From: Tetrahymena elliotti 4EA
Lineage: Eukaryota > Ciliophora > Oligohymenophorea > Hymenostomatida > Tetrahymenidae
Assembly (NCBI GenBank): GCA_000231825.2
Contig: JH720315.1
Coordinates: 878,522 to 942,521, forward strand
Reading direction: 5' to 3'
Length of the DNA: 64,000 nt
Of this stretch, positions 12,801 through 25,800 are shown in pieces. The notes beneath the pieces are model-generated. The model worked only from the letters and a program-made list of their open reading frames with translations. It did not search any database and was not told the DNA's origin. Position 1 is the first letter of the stretch. Each line of letters starts with the position of its first letter. Both the position numbers and the translations under genes were made by a program.

Positions 12801-13744
12801 ATTAGCACCATCCCTTAGAGTTTATAAAGAATCTTTTGACATATTTTCAATTATTTAAAATAATTAATATCAATGTGTTTTTTCCTCTTTGGATTATTTT
12901 GTAATACACTTGATTTGTCATTTATTAACTGATAGTCTTAAACTTTTAATTTATTTGGCTTTCTATCTTTATATAGAGATATTAATTAATCTACAAAAGA
13001 TTGTACAATATTGTTCACTTTCATATTTCTACCATGTGATTCTTTAATCAATAACTTTGCTATTGAGTGAAATTCTTTTGGATTCTTTTATACCATAGAA
13101 CCAAAGTCTATCTAATTCAACATTACTAAATTTCTTCTATGATACCTAGGACTATTGTTATATGGAGATCCATTCTTTACAAAAGGTACTTTGTTATTCC
13201 TCAAAGAACTATGCCTGAAACCCTAGCTCAAAGAATTTTAAGATTCCCTAATATTATTACATCTTGAAGAGATTCCATCACAAATCGTATCTTATCTATT
13301 TTCTAGTGTTTTCAATATGGCAAACTTTTTCTAAAATTTGAACATTATTTATTTATTTGCTTCTAAAATATTTAAACATTTTACAAAATCTAGTTTTGAA
13401 TTATTGCTTGCCTAATTAGAACAACTCAGCTGATTTATTGAATTATTTGGAACCTATTATAAATAGTATTTCAATTAAATACTTTTATTATATTTTTTTA
13501 CACCAATCTGAGTATCTATCTTTGGGAGTTTCGGAATTTCTATTTTCTGATCTTTAGAAATATCACAATCTAAATCATCATCTCTCTCACCAAAATTACC
13601 ACTATTCTACTAAATAAATACACTTCTGTTAAAAAAAACGGAGCAGTTAGACATACTGCTCACAGAATCGCTCCTATGCTTATCTAACTGCTTTGTTCTA
13701 TTCTTGTGAAAAATACTTGTTTAATATTGATAAGTGTTGCTCAT
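9833..13744 (-). CDS. Cyclic-nucleotide-binding K+ channel with CCHC zinc knuckle (1,193 aa, 6 exons)
   Basis: Exons (minus strand): 13744-12313, 12223-12077, 12021-11850, 11794-11048, 10971-10555, 10499-9833; all phases close, giving 1,193 aa. Introns are 89, 55, 55, 76 and 55 nt, all GT-AG. After ~300 polar residues come hydrophobic segments (S1-like 'LVIWWGFISNSFFYLF', later S2-S6), the pore helix 'SLYWAVTTMTT' and the K+ filter 'VGYGD', split by the second intron. A post-S6 linker leads to a cyclic-nucleotide-binding domain (about 660-755) with 'FGETSFFSGLARKEGA', the phosphate-binding cassette with its Arg kept but the usual Ala-Thr/Ser changed. Just after it 'CLSCEQTGHFSYEC' (about 780-793) is an exact CX2CX4HX4C zinc knuckle. 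The remaining ~390 residues are Ser/Gln-rich. Role: plasma- or ciliary-membrane K+ conductance gated or modulated by voltage and/or cNMP. Whether nucleotide still binds is uncertain. Confidence 0.88.
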
Positions 13745-14829
13745 ATTAAAAAGAAGATCAATTTCCCTTTTTTTGTATCCGAATCTCCCTTTTAATATAC
13801 AATAGAAACAAAAGTCCTACTTTGATAATATTTGTTTATTTACTTACTAATAAACAAAAAAACAAACAAAACAAAATAAAGATAACATACTCTATTTATT
13901 TATAGAGTAATTTGAATAAGATTTCAAAAATAGAATTTCATAAAATTTTGGCAGATAATCAATCAACAACAAAAAATTAAATTTATATTTACTAATCAGT
14001 TTATTATTCTTTTTCTAATATTTTATTTAAAAAGTAAAATATCACATTTCTTCTATTTATTTTTTTAAGAGAGTAATATATAATAGTTATTTCTAAAGTT
14101 AAATTAAGTTTCTTTGAAATTGACTTGAATAACTTTAAAATAATATTTTCAACAAATCAAATATGAATGATAATAATAAATAAGAAATTTTGAGTTGATA
14201 CTTTATAGTATAATCTCTCTATGTTGTTCCTGTTGTTGAAATTCCGCTGATTGGCTCCACCATTTCAGTGGAATTTCAATTAGTTTTAGTAAAAAAATTT
14301 GATTTTCTTCTTCTGCATTTTTTATATTTTTTATCAGAATTTATCAGATATACCTTTTTCAAGTTTTTGTTTCAAAAGAATTTTTTTGCTTCTAATTCAC
14401 AAAATTTTATTAAAGCTCAGCCTCAATAATATAAGTAGGTAAAATAAAATTAATATCACTTTAAAATGTTACATGGTATAACAAATTTTGTATTTAAACA
14501 TTTCAATCTTTTTTTGAGGCACCTATTTTCAAATCATATTTGTATCATAAAAAATTTTTTTAATAGAATATTTTGTCCTTCATTAATTATTTAAATTCCC
14601 CAGAAATTGTAGAGCTAATCAGCTGAATATTAATTGATAAATTTGCTTATAAAATAGAATTAGAGTAGTAGTGATATAAATACAATACATGCTAATTTTT
14701 ATATTAATAGTAAATAGTTAAATATTTAAGTTTTTCTCAATTTTAATAATTTGATTATTGTCTGAATTTTGAAGTACATTTAAATTATTTTTTTTTAAGT
14801 GAATTTTTTTCTTTATTTTAAACATAAAA
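13745..14829. other. Intergenic, AT-rich, contains one strong hairpin
   Basis: Between the channel gene start and the end of the kinase-TPR gene. No coding frame is supported. A near-perfect inverted repeat at 14236-14279 is listed separately. Confidence 0.55.
14236..14279. repeat. 14-bp inverted repeat / hairpin
   Basis: Arms ttgaaattccgctg (14236-14249) and cagtggaatttcaa (14266-14279) pair over 14 bp with a single G-T position, around a 16-nt loop (attggctccaccattt). GC content is clearly above the flanks. It may be a small structured RNA or a transposon-end relic. No open frame spans it. Confidence 0.6.
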
Positions 14830-17800
14830 TCACTAAATTTATTTCATTTTTTAAATAAATATTTGATCTTTTAAATTTAAACAATTTTCAGTGAAAGAAT
14901 CATTTTCACCAAGCAACTTTTATCCTATAGAAATGGACTCTTCTGTAAAGATAAGGGCTTTTTCAAAATCTTTTTATTTCAAATAGCATTATCCAATAAG
15001 ATAGAGTGATGATGCTATTTCTTCTTCATGTATTACTTCTAAAATTTTCCTGAAAGTTTGTAAAGAATCTAAAGCAAATTTTAATGCATTTTTATAATCA
15101 CTTTTATAATAATAACAGTAAGCAACAAGAAATAAAGATTATGCTACTTCATACTTATTCTTTGAAAAGATCTACTTATTCATTTCTAGAGAATCTAAAG
15201 CAAATCTAAGGGCCTTTTTATAGTTAAACTTATAAAAATAACATTCTGCTATAAGCTTGAGAGATTTTATAATCTCTGAACAACTCCCCTTAAAAATTTA
15301 TTTCTTGATTTCTAGGGATTGGAGAGCATATTCGAGTGAAATATCATACTAAATTTTATCAGAATAGCACTAAGCTACAAGAAAGAGACATTATGCCACC
15401 TCAAAATGAGTTTTGCCAAAGATTTATTCTTTCATTTTGAGAGATTCTAAAGAATATGTAAGTGCATCATCATACTCATTTAATTCTGTATAGCACTTTG
15501 CAATAAGATAGAGAGATGATGCTATTTAAGGGTGATTACCCTTAAATATTATTAAATTCATTTTATGAGAATCTAAAGCAAATTTGAGTGCATATTAATT
15601 ATTATTAAGTAAATAACACCAAGCAATTAGGTGGAGAGATAAGGATATTGAGGGATGATTTCCTTCAAAAATTTTCCTATTCATTAATAGAGAATTCATA
15701 GCAAATTTGAGAGAGTTTTCATAATCATTTTTACTAAAATAACATTATGCAACAAGATAGAGAGATGAAGATATTGAGGAATGATTTCCCTCAAAAATTT
15801 TCTGATTCATTTCTAGAGAATCTAAAGCAAATTTGAGTGCATTTTCACTATCATTTTTATGTAAATAACATTAAGCAACAAGATGGAGAGATAAGGATAT
15901 TGAGGAATTATTTCCCTCAAATATTTTCTAGTTCATTTATAGAGAATCCAAAGCAAATTTGAGAGCATTTTCGTGGTCACTTTTAAGAAAATAGCATTAA
16001 GCAACAAGGTGGAGAGATGAGGATATTGAGGAATTATCTCCCTCAAAAATGTTTTAATTCATTTTAAGAGAATCTAAAGCAAATTCGAGAGCGTTTTCAT
16101 TATAATTTTTATGAAAATAGCATTAGGCAACAAGATAGAGAGATGATGCTATTGAAGAGTGATTCTTCTCAAAAATTTTTTATCTCATTTGCAGAGAATC
16201 CAAAGCAAATTTGAATGCATTTTCATAGTCAATTTTATTTAAATAACATTAAGCAACAAGATAGAGAGATGAGGCTATTTATGAGTGATTTACAGAAAAA
16301 ATTTTCTTGTTTGTTTCTAGAGAATCAAGAGCATATTTTAGAGCTGTATTATATTCACATTTAAAGGAATAGCACTAAGCAATAAGTATGAGAGATGAAG
16401 CTATTAATGAGTGATTCCCCTTAAAAACATTTTTGTAAATTTGAAGAGACTATTATGCAAATTTGATTGCATTTTCATACTCGCTTTTATGACAATAGCA
16501 CTATGCTATAAGGGAGAGAGATAATGCAAGGATTGGATGATTTCCATTAAAAATTTTTTCCTCCATTTTTAGAGATTTTAAAGCAAATTCAAGTGCTTTA
16601 GTAGAATCACTTCTATTTAGATGACACTATGCTATAAGATACAACAATGATGCTACTGATTAGTGACTCTCTTTAAATATTTTTGAGACCATTTATAGAG
16701 AATTTAAAGCATATTCAAGGGCACTTTAGTAATCACTTAAATCTACATAGCACTAAGCTATAAGATGGAGAGATGATGCTATCTCATATTGATTTCCCTT
16801 ATAAATTTTTTTTATCATATTTAGAGAATCCAAAGCAAATTATAAGGAGTCTTTGTATAAGCTTAATTATTAATAGCATTTAGAAAGTTTTTATAAATTT
16901 TAATATTTTAATTAATAGTAATTGGTTTCGTTTATTGTTTAAAAGAAATTTTTTCCTTTTTTCTCTAAAATTTTGTGTACAATTTTTTAATAATACAGAT
17001 TAAGTTCAGAAAAATAAGGAATATCTTTATTATCATCGAAACGCTACAAATTACAGATAATATCAACTTTTTAAAAAATTTGCCAACAAGTTTACTCATC
17101 CAAAATATCTTCTAATATAAGATCTATAAATTTGCTATGTACTTATTCACAATTTTATCTTAAATTTGGTTAATTTCCTAACATGCAACTTTAAATTAAA
17201 ATTTCTAAATTTGAAATTAAAGATTAATTAGGATTATTTGATTTTTTATAAGATGAAATAATATAATAAATTGTTTTTCCAAGTGAAAAAATATCAGACT
17301 TAAAACCTATGCTTGAATCAAAACGTTATTATTCTGGAGGTGCAAATCTATGAGTAAACCCTTTAATATAAATCAAGCTATTGGCTTCCTTAATGGTAGA
17401 AATACCAAAATCGCAATACACGTAAACTCCATTTTAAGTGAGAAGGATATTGTTAGGTTTAATATCAAGATGAACAATATTATAAATTCTTAATTAAATA
17501 AGTCCATCTAACAAATCTAGTATCATTTTTATCAACTTATTCAATGGAAAATAGATTTTTGAATCGATAAAATCTAATTCCTTATGTAGACTCATTACAC
17601 ATTTTTCTAGAACTGTGACACTAATCTAATCAGATAATTTGAACATTTCAAAAGTTTTGATAACATTAATATTCTTTTCAAATAGTTTTACTATTTTCAA
17701 TTCTTAGTAAAAATCTTCATCACTTATATCAAATGATATTTTAACAGCAATATCTTCATAGAATCTAAAATTATTATTGAAAAAGCCTTCAAATACTATT

Positions 17801-18726
17801 CCTTCACCTCCATAATTCAAAAATTTTAACAAAAAAAATTTTTTCTCTTTCAATTTTGTTAAAATAAAATCTTCATTTTCAACAAATTTTGTTAACACTT
17901 TTGAATTAATATTATTATTATAAAATTATTGATTTTTATTAATATATTTAAAATAATCATTGCTCCATGGCCTAATATGATCTTTGATTTTCTTAAACTT
18001 TTCATTGATGTTGTCATAATTGCGCTTTGAAAAATACAAAATGTGAATTTTTTCTGAAATTTTAATCTAATCGTATTTAATATTACTATAATCTAAAAAT
18101 ATAATTTTTTATTACAAATTTTTCCATGGCCAGATTTCTTTCTGGTCTTATTTAAATGGTTCATAAGAATCAACTTAATATTTGATTTCTAAAATTATTG
18201 AACTTTTTTCCCTTGTTATTAAATCTTTTTTAAAACCTTAAAATACATCTTCATATTAATTTGATTTAATGATTTTTTTAAAATATAGTTATTTTGTTGC
18301 TAAAGTTTGAAATATTTGTGAAGAATTATTTAGGAAGTTTTAACTTAAATTATTTTTATCTTTTATTTCTCTAGCTTTTAACTCTTGAAATATTTAATCA
18401 GAAATATTAAGAAGGTTTTAACTGAAATTATTTTTATCTTTTATTTCACTAGCTTATAATTCATCATCTCCTGAAAATGATGAATCTGTAGATTACTATT
18501 ACTTCCCTAGATTTTTCATTTAAGTTTTATATCTTTTATGTACTGTTTTAGCACTTTGAACAATAGCTAGCAAATTAACCTAATTTTCATTAATTAAAAA
18601 TTTTTTATTCATTTCAAAGAAATTTTGAGAATTATATGTTGTTTCAGTCAAATCTTTTTAATTTAAACTCTAATAATTTGCAGATTTTATTGAACACTGA
18701 TCCCCCTCAAAAGTTTTATTTTCCAT
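14830..18726 (-). CDS. Protein kinase with C-terminal TPR array (kinase-TPR family, intact copy)
   Basis: One open frame runs from the TPR array upstream (>18726) to TGA at 14830. In-frame ATGs that could start this protein are at 18726 and 18612. The N-terminal ~200 residues include 'SAKTVHKRYK', a motif repeated in the paralogue near 26-27 kb. The kinase domain (about 18.0-17.0 kb) has 'LNYGGEGIVFEG' (glycine loop), 'IAVKI' (Lys), 'IVHLDIKPNNILL' (catalytic loop, HRD as HLD), 'CDFGIST' (intact DFG), 'FAPPEQ' (APE) and 'SDIFSLGKT', so it may be active. About 16 TPR-like units of 42 residues follow (pattern 'IASSLxLIAQCY...YENALKFALDSL...KIFEGNHS'). TPRs bind partner proteins. The frame has no stop separating it from the upstream TPR array, so it may be the second half of a larger protein. 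Target unknown. Confidence 0.72.
14880..16880 (-). repeat. TPR-coding array, about 16 x 126 bp, diverged
   Basis: A 126-bp (42-codon) unit recurs through this stretch, visible on the plus strand as versions of 'gagaatctaaagcaaatttgagtgc'. Units differ at many positions but keep the frame, which indicates older, selected repeats compared with the near-identical units at 18.7-20.4 kb. Confidence 0.8.
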
Positions 18727-20390
18727 TTGTCGAGATTCCAATTCAATACTAATTGCATTTTCATAATCACTTTTATCTTTTTAGCACTATGCAATAAGTT
18801 AAAGAGATTATGCAATTGAGGAGTGATCACCTTCAAACATTTTCTAGAGTATTTATAGAGAATCCAAAGTAAATTAAAGTGCATTTTCATAGTTTCTTTT
18901 ATATTTGTAGCACTAGGCAACAAGATATAGAGATGATGCGATTGAAGAGTGATCCCCCTCAAAAATTTTCTAAAACATTTGTAGAGAATCCAAAGGAAAT
19001 TTGAGTGCATGTTCATAGTCACTTTTATGAGAAACACACTAAGCAACAAGTGCAAGAGATGGTGCGATTGAAGAGTAATCTCCCTCAAAAATTTTCTAAA
19101 ACATTTGTAGAGAATCCAAAGCAAATTTGAGTGCGTTTTCATAGTCACATTTATGTTTGTAGCACTATGCAACAAGATGAAGAGATGATGCGATTTCAGA
19201 GTGATCCCCCTCAAAAATTTTCTATCTCATTTGTTGTGAATCCAAAGCAAATTTGAGTGCATTTTCATAGTCACTTTTATGTTTGTAGCACTATACAACA
19301 AGAAAAACAGATGATGCGATTGAAGAGTGATCCCCCTCAAAAATTTTCTAAAACATTTGTAGATAATCCAAAGGAAATTTGAGTGCATTTTCATAGTGAC
19401 TTTTATGAGAATAACACTAAGCAACAAGTGCAAGAGATGATGCGATTGAAGAGTGATCCCCCTCAAAAATTTTCCTTTTCATTTGTAGTGAATCCATAGC
19501 AAATTTGAGTGCATTTACATAGTCACNNNNNNNNNNNNNNNNNNNNNNNNNNNNNNNNNNNNNNNNNNNNNNNNNNNNNNNNNNNNNNNNNNNNNNNNNN
19601 NNNNNNNNNNNNNNNNNNNNNNNNNNNNNNNNNNNNNNNNNNNNNNNNNNNNNNNNNNNNNNNNNNNNNNNNNNNNNNNNNNNNNNNNNNNNNNNNNNNN
19701 NNNNNNNNNNNNNNNNNNNNNNNNNNNNNNNNNNNNNNNNNNNNNNNNNNNNNNNNNNNNNNNNNNNNNNNNNNNNNNNNNNNNNNNNNNNNNNNNNNNN
19801 NNNNNNNNNNNNNNNNNNNNNNNNNNNNNNNNNNNNNNNNNNNNNNNNNNNNNNNNNNNNNNNNNNNNNNNNNNNNNNNNNNNNNNNNNNNNNNNNNNNN
19901 NNNNNNNNNNNNNNNNNNNNNNNNNNNNNNNNNNNNNNNNNNNNNNNNNNNNNNNNNNNNNNNNNNNNNNNNNNNNNNNNNNNNNNNNNNNNNNNNNNNN
20001 NNNNNNNNNNNNNNNNNNNNNNNNNNNNNNNNNNNNNNNNNNNNNNNNNNNNNNNNNNNNNNNNNNTGATGCGATTGAAGAGTGATTTCCCTCAAAAATT
20101 TTCCTTTTCATTTGTAGAGAATCCAAAGCAAATTTGAGTGCATTTTCATAGTCACTTTTATGAGAATAACACTAAGCAACAAGTGCAAGAGATGATGCGA
20201 TTGAAGAGTGATTTCGCTCATAAATGTTTTAAAACATTCGTAGAGAATCCAAAGCAAATTTGAGTGCATTTTCATAATCACTTTTATCATTGTAGCACTA
20301 TGCAACAAGATGAAGAGATGATGCTATTGAAGAGTGATCCCCCTCAAAAATTTTCTAACTCATTTGTAGAGAATCCAAAGCAAAATCAGA
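18690..20390 (-). repeat. TPR-coding array, near-identical 126-bp units, interrupted by a gap
   Basis: Units such as ttgagtgcattttcatag recur nearly unchanged every 126 bp on both sides of the 540-N gap. The low divergence indicates recent amplification or gene conversion. The repeats are probably what broke the assembly, so the true copy number is unknown. Confidence 0.85.
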
Positions 20391-21930
20391 ATAGACATAA
20401 TTTTTTTTAGAATTAATAAGAATATTAGAAGGTTTAATATCAAGGTGAAGAATTTTATAAATTTTAAGTTAGACTAACCCATCTATTAACTGATTAAACA
20501 TTTTGCACAATTTTTCTTTAGGAAAATTTTTATTTTTTATCATATTGTTTAATTCATCTAATAAACTGTATTTACATATTTCTAGAATAATTATATCTAT
20601 TATTTAATTTTTGCAATTATGAATAATGAAGTGTTGAATAAATTTGACAACACATTCATAATTTTCATATAATTTCATTACTTTGACTTGATCATCAGCA
20701 TTTTCATTAAATTTAATATTGAAGGCATATTATTCAATATCCGTTAAACAATGTTTTTTACCTTCAAATATTAATCCAAATCCTCCTTTAGTAATATACT
20801 TAGTTAAATAATATTAATTTTCTTCTAATTTATTTAAAATTAAATCCTTATTTTTTTAGAATTCTATCAAGGTAAAATGATCATAACACTATTATTCTAA
20901 TAAACATTTATTGCAATTTTAAAAATTAAATGTATCTTTATTTATTTCATTAAATTTTTCTTTTTGCCCTAAATTATCTAAATTAGTTATTTAATTAGTT
21001 ATTTCTAAATTAATACTATCTATTTTTTGTTGATTTTTTTCTTATTTATCCAAAACTTAATTCTAACTTTATTTACTCTCGCAATCTATTTCTTCCTACT
21101 TTTTCATATTAAAATTTAATATTTATTATTCATATTTATAATTTATGCTCTTATTAGTATTTAACTCTAAATGACTTATTTCTAAACGAAATACCTCTAG
21201 CTCATCTATATAGACCTGTGATTCATTTTGAGTTTCTATTTTTTCAGTATCTTTTTATAATACTTTTTAAGGATAAACCTAAATTTAATTTGTTTGTTCA
21301 TTTTTCAAATAATTTTTATGTATCTTTTAAAGTTATGTTAGAAATTCTTGATTTTATTAAGACTAAATTTTTATTTGTTAAAGCTATTTAAAATCTTTTT
21401 GAAGCTATTCTATAAATCCCTGAGTTTTCTCCTACTACTATAACTACTATAGAGAAAAATCTAAATCAATTAGAGTTTACTGTATCTACTAAGAAATAAA
21501 TCCTTCTAATTTATCTAAGCTACTTATAGTGTTCTAAAACAAATCATGAAGTTTTTAAAATAATTCAGATTTTTCTTTAGATAATTTTTGGTGGTTAACT
21601 TATTCTTATTTGAGTAAGCTCAAAACTTAACAGACCATTTAGGTCAATAATTCAGTTTATAACTTTAGTGAATCTTCAAGCTTCTTTTGTTAATGTTAGG
21701 ATCTAGTTGTATTATTCTCTTGTTTTTACTCAGTTTAAGAAGCTTTTTAATTACTACAAGAGATTGCTTAAAGGTTCTAATCAATTTATTTTTCTGAAAA
21801 TGTTAATTAGGCATTTTGTATATTTCCTTAGCTAAATACTAAGCATGATGCCCTTTTAAATTTTTTAGTTTTAGAAATATTATTAATTTTAGCTTTGAGA
21901 GATTTCTTTATTGTTAAATCAGATATTATG
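18727..21930 (-). CDS. Truncated kinase domain fused directly to TPR array (5' end uncertain, contains gap)
   Basis: Reading down from about 21.9 kb: a Gln-rich, coiled-coil-like region ('QQIQQTLIDLDFSLQQLQQQ'), then a kinase N-lobe with 'ITKGGFGLIFEG' (glycine loop) and 'YAFNIKF' (Lys), then 'ILHLDIKPSNILINS' and 'VYSDF'. At 'SDF', where DFG and the activation segment should follow, the sequence passes in frame into 'ALDSLQMSQKIFEGDHSS', the TPR unit. The activation segment and C-lobe are missing, so it cannot be a normal kinase. The array then runs through the gap and on into the next kinase without a stop. The first in-frame ATG found is at 21638, but protein-like sequence extends upstream, so a 5' exon is likely. 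The 540-N gap shifts the frame as written. Could be a genuine fusion, a pseudogene or a misassembly. Confidence 0.55.
19527..20066. other. Assembly gap (540 N)
   Basis: A run of 540 N lies inside the near-identical TPR array. The size is probably an estimate: 540 is not a multiple of the 126-bp unit, and it puts the flanking TPR frames out of register. Confidence 0.99.
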
Positions 21931-22876
21931 TAAATCTAACCATATTAATTTACCTATTTTTTTAAATCTATTATTTTTTCAGATTTTTATTTCTATGAGT
22001 CAGTATTAATTAAGTCAACTTAGTTTTAACTTGAAATAAAATGACTTATATCAAAGTTTTTCTTATCTTGACATAAAATATTTTATGACATCTCTTTCTA
22101 CAACTATTTTTAAATTGTTTTTTTTTTCCCTTATTTTTTTTTAGACCTTTAAATTTTTTTCTTAATAAATATTATTTACAAAGACCTCTTAGATTAATTA
22201 ATTTAGAGGGAAATGAGTAAAAAATATTAAAAATCAGAAAACATTTAAAAATAGTGAGTGAAATTTGAAATAAATAAGTATTATAAAAGCATTTATCAAA
22301 ATATATATTTATTAAAATAAAACAACTAAAAATATTTTAATAAAATAATCCTTGATGAAAGAATACAGAAATTAATATTAATTACTGAAAAACTAGGATG
22401 AAATAATAAAGAATGAAAAAAAGTATTGAAAAGCTATTTATAATAAAATATGTATTGTAAATTAATAATTCTACTCTAGTTAAGCATACATTCAAATTCA
22501 AAATATTTAATCAAAAATCAAAATTGATAAGATAAATTAAAAAAATAGGTTATAATTTACCTCCCTTAATTTAATTTTGTATTGAATATTAATATTTAGG
22601 AGTTATCTATGAAAGAGGTTTATAAAAAATAATATTTATTGAATTCTAAATTATTTTAAGATGAAAAATAAAGATTAGAATATGATATTATTAAAAATGA
22701 ATAAATTAAGAATTAATGAAAATGATCTTTAGTAATAAATCAAAAAGTAAATTAAAAAATTAGTTGATTCTACAATTATTAACAATTTTATCAAGCAATT
22801 GTATGTCTTTTATGTTTGTTTTTAAAATTATATAAGTAATTATTACTAAAGACATAAAATTAAAAAAAAAGAATTA
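21931..22876. other. Intergenic, AT-rich
   Basis: Lies between the truncated kinase-TPR gene and the end of the next kinase-TPR copy. Long frames exist only because TGA is rare in this AT-rich DNA. No protein-like composition was seen beyond about 21.95 kb. Confidence 0.45.
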
Positions 22877-25800
22877 TCAAAATATATCCATTAAATTCAA
22901 ATAATTTTTTTAAAAACATAATTAATCAGTCTTATATTGATTTATTTTAAATATTAAATCAATGGTTTTCCTACATTTTTTAAATATTTATTTCATCTCT
23001 TTATTTTAAACATAATTAAGTGAAAAGTTATCTTCACCAAAAAATTTTTTTGCCATAGAAAGAGACTCTTCTGTATAGGAAAGGGCTTTTTCAAAATTTG
23101 TTTGTTTCTAATAACATTATCCAACTAGACAGAGAGATGCCATTATATCTTCTTAGTTTATCTCTTTACAAATTAATCTGCACATTTCTAGAGAATCTAA
23201 ACCAAATTTTAAGGCATTTTTATAATCACTTTTTTAATAATAGCAGGAAGCAACAAGAAATTAAGATTATGCTATATCATAGTGATTCTTTTTCTTTTTT
23301 TTTTAAATTTCCTTTTTCATTTCTAGAGAATCCAAAGCAAACTTGAGGGTCTTATCATAGTTTTATAGATAGAAATAACAATCTGCAATAACATCTATAG
23401 ACAGTATAATCTCTGAATGACTCATATTAAAAATTTTTTTCTTCAGATCTAGTGATTTAAAAGCATATTCAAGAGAATTATAGTATTCATTTTTATCAAA
23501 ATAACACTAAGCTATAAGAAAAAGACATTATGCTACCTCAAAATGAGTTTTCTCAAGAATTTATTCATACATTTTTAGAGATTCTAAAGAATATTTAAGC
23601 GCATTATCATAATCTTCTATATCTTTGTAGCACTCTGCAACAAGATAGAGAGATAATGCTGTTTAAGGGTTATTGCCTTTAAATAGACTTTTGTTCATTT
23701 CAAGAGAATCCTAAGCAAATTTGAGAGCATTTTAATATTCTCCTTTTCCTTTGTAACACTTGGCAACAAGTTCAAGAGATGATGCAATTTAAGAGTGATT
23801 CCCCACAACATTTTTCTAATGAATTTGCAGAGAATCCTAAGCACATTAGAGTGCATTATCATACTAGCTTAATTATGTATAGCACTGTGCAACAAGATAT
23901 AGAGATGACGCGATTGAAGAGTGATTCATATCAAATATTTTCTAATTCATTTCAAGAGATTCTTTAGCCAATTTGAAAGCATTTACATTATCTTATTTAT
24001 AAATATAGCATTATGCAACAAGATATAGAGATGATGCTATTTAATAATGAATCTCCTCAAAGATAATTCTTCTCATTTATAGAGAATCCCAAGCATATCT
24101 AAAAGCCTTTTCATATTCGATATTATTTAAATAGCATTCAGCAACAAGATAGAGAGATGAGGCTATTTATGAGTGATTTTCAGAAAAAATTTTCTTGTTA
24201 ATATTAAGAGAATCTAAAGCAAATTGGAGAGCTTTTTTATATTTACATTTACTAGAATAGCATTTGGCAATAAGCATTAAAGATGAAGCTATTTATGAGT
24301 GATTCCCATGAAAAATTTTTTTGTTCATTTTTAGGCTTTCCTTAGCAAATTTAAAAGCATTTTCATTTTCACTTAAATGAAGGTAGCATTACGAAATAAG
24401 GGAGAGAGATAATGATAGTTATGGATGATTTCCATGAAAAATTTGCCTCTCCACTTTTTGAGATTCTAAAGCAAATTCAAGTGCTTTAGTAAAATCACTT
24501 CTATTTAGATGGCACTCTGCAATAAGATACAATAATGATGCTTCTGATTAGTGACTCCCTTAAAATATTCTTCTGATTATGTCAAGAGATCTTAAAGCAA
24601 ATTTAAGGGCATTTTCATAATTACTTAAATATGTGTAACATAACGCAACAAGATGGAAAGATGAAGCTATCTCATAGTGGTTTCTCTCAAAAACTCTTTG
24701 AACCAATTCTAGAGAACCCAAAGCAAATTATAAAGACTCTTTGTATAAGCTTAATTACTAATGGCATTTAGAAAGTTTTTATAAATTTTAATATTTTAAT
24801 TAATAGAAATGTGTTTCATTTATTGATTCAAAGAAATCTTTTCCTTTTTTCTCTAAAATTTTGTGTATAACTTTCTAATAATAAAGATAAAGTTTAGAAA
24901 AATATGGAATATCTTTGTTATCATCGAAACGTTACAAATCACATATCATATCAATTTTTTTAAAAATTTCCCAACAAATTTACTCATCCAAAATATCTTC
25001 TAATATTATTATATCTATAAATTTGCTATGTACTTATTCGCAATTTAATCTTAAATTTGATTCTTCTTGTAACATTTCTTTTTTTATTAATTATAGTAAA
25101 TTGTCTTGAAAAGATTAAATGTTTAATTATTATGATAATAATTTGTTATTAAAATTTGTTTAATCGTTTTTCCAAGTGAAAAAATATCAGACCTAAAATC
25201 TATCTTTTAATCTAAACGGTATTATTCTTATTCTGGAGATGCATATCCTGGAGTATACCCTTTAACTAAAATCAAGCTATTGGCTTCCTTAATGGTAGAC
25301 ATATCAAAATCGCTATAAACATAAACATCATTGTAAGTTAGGAGGATATTCTGAGGCTTAATATCAAGATGAACAATATTATAAATTCTTAACTAAATAA
25401 GTCCATCTAACAAATCATTGATGACGCGTATTAATTTTTCCAAAGGGAAATCCTTCCTTGTATTTAATTCACATTACAGACTATATTTGCATTTTTCTAG
25501 AATTTAGACACTAATCTCATCAGATAATTTGAACATTTCAAAAACTTTGATGACATTTATATTCTTTTCAAAAAGTTTGACAATTTTCAATTCTTATTAG
25601 AAATCTTCATCACTTATTTTAAATAATATTTTAACAGCTATATCTTGATATTATCCAATATTATTTTAGAAAAAGCCTTCAAATACTATTCCTTAAGCTC
25701 CTTAATTCAAATATTTTAATAAAAAATATTTTTTTTCTTTCAATTTTGTTAAAATAAAATCTTCTTTTTTAATAAATTTTTAATTAATTTTCTAAAGTTT

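Noticed and set aside
18687..20308. Several Leu/His-rich standard-code ORFs across the TPR repeats
   Set aside because: Out-of-frame readings of the 126-bp TPR unit; the true frame gives 'ASSLALVAQCY...NALKFALDSL'.
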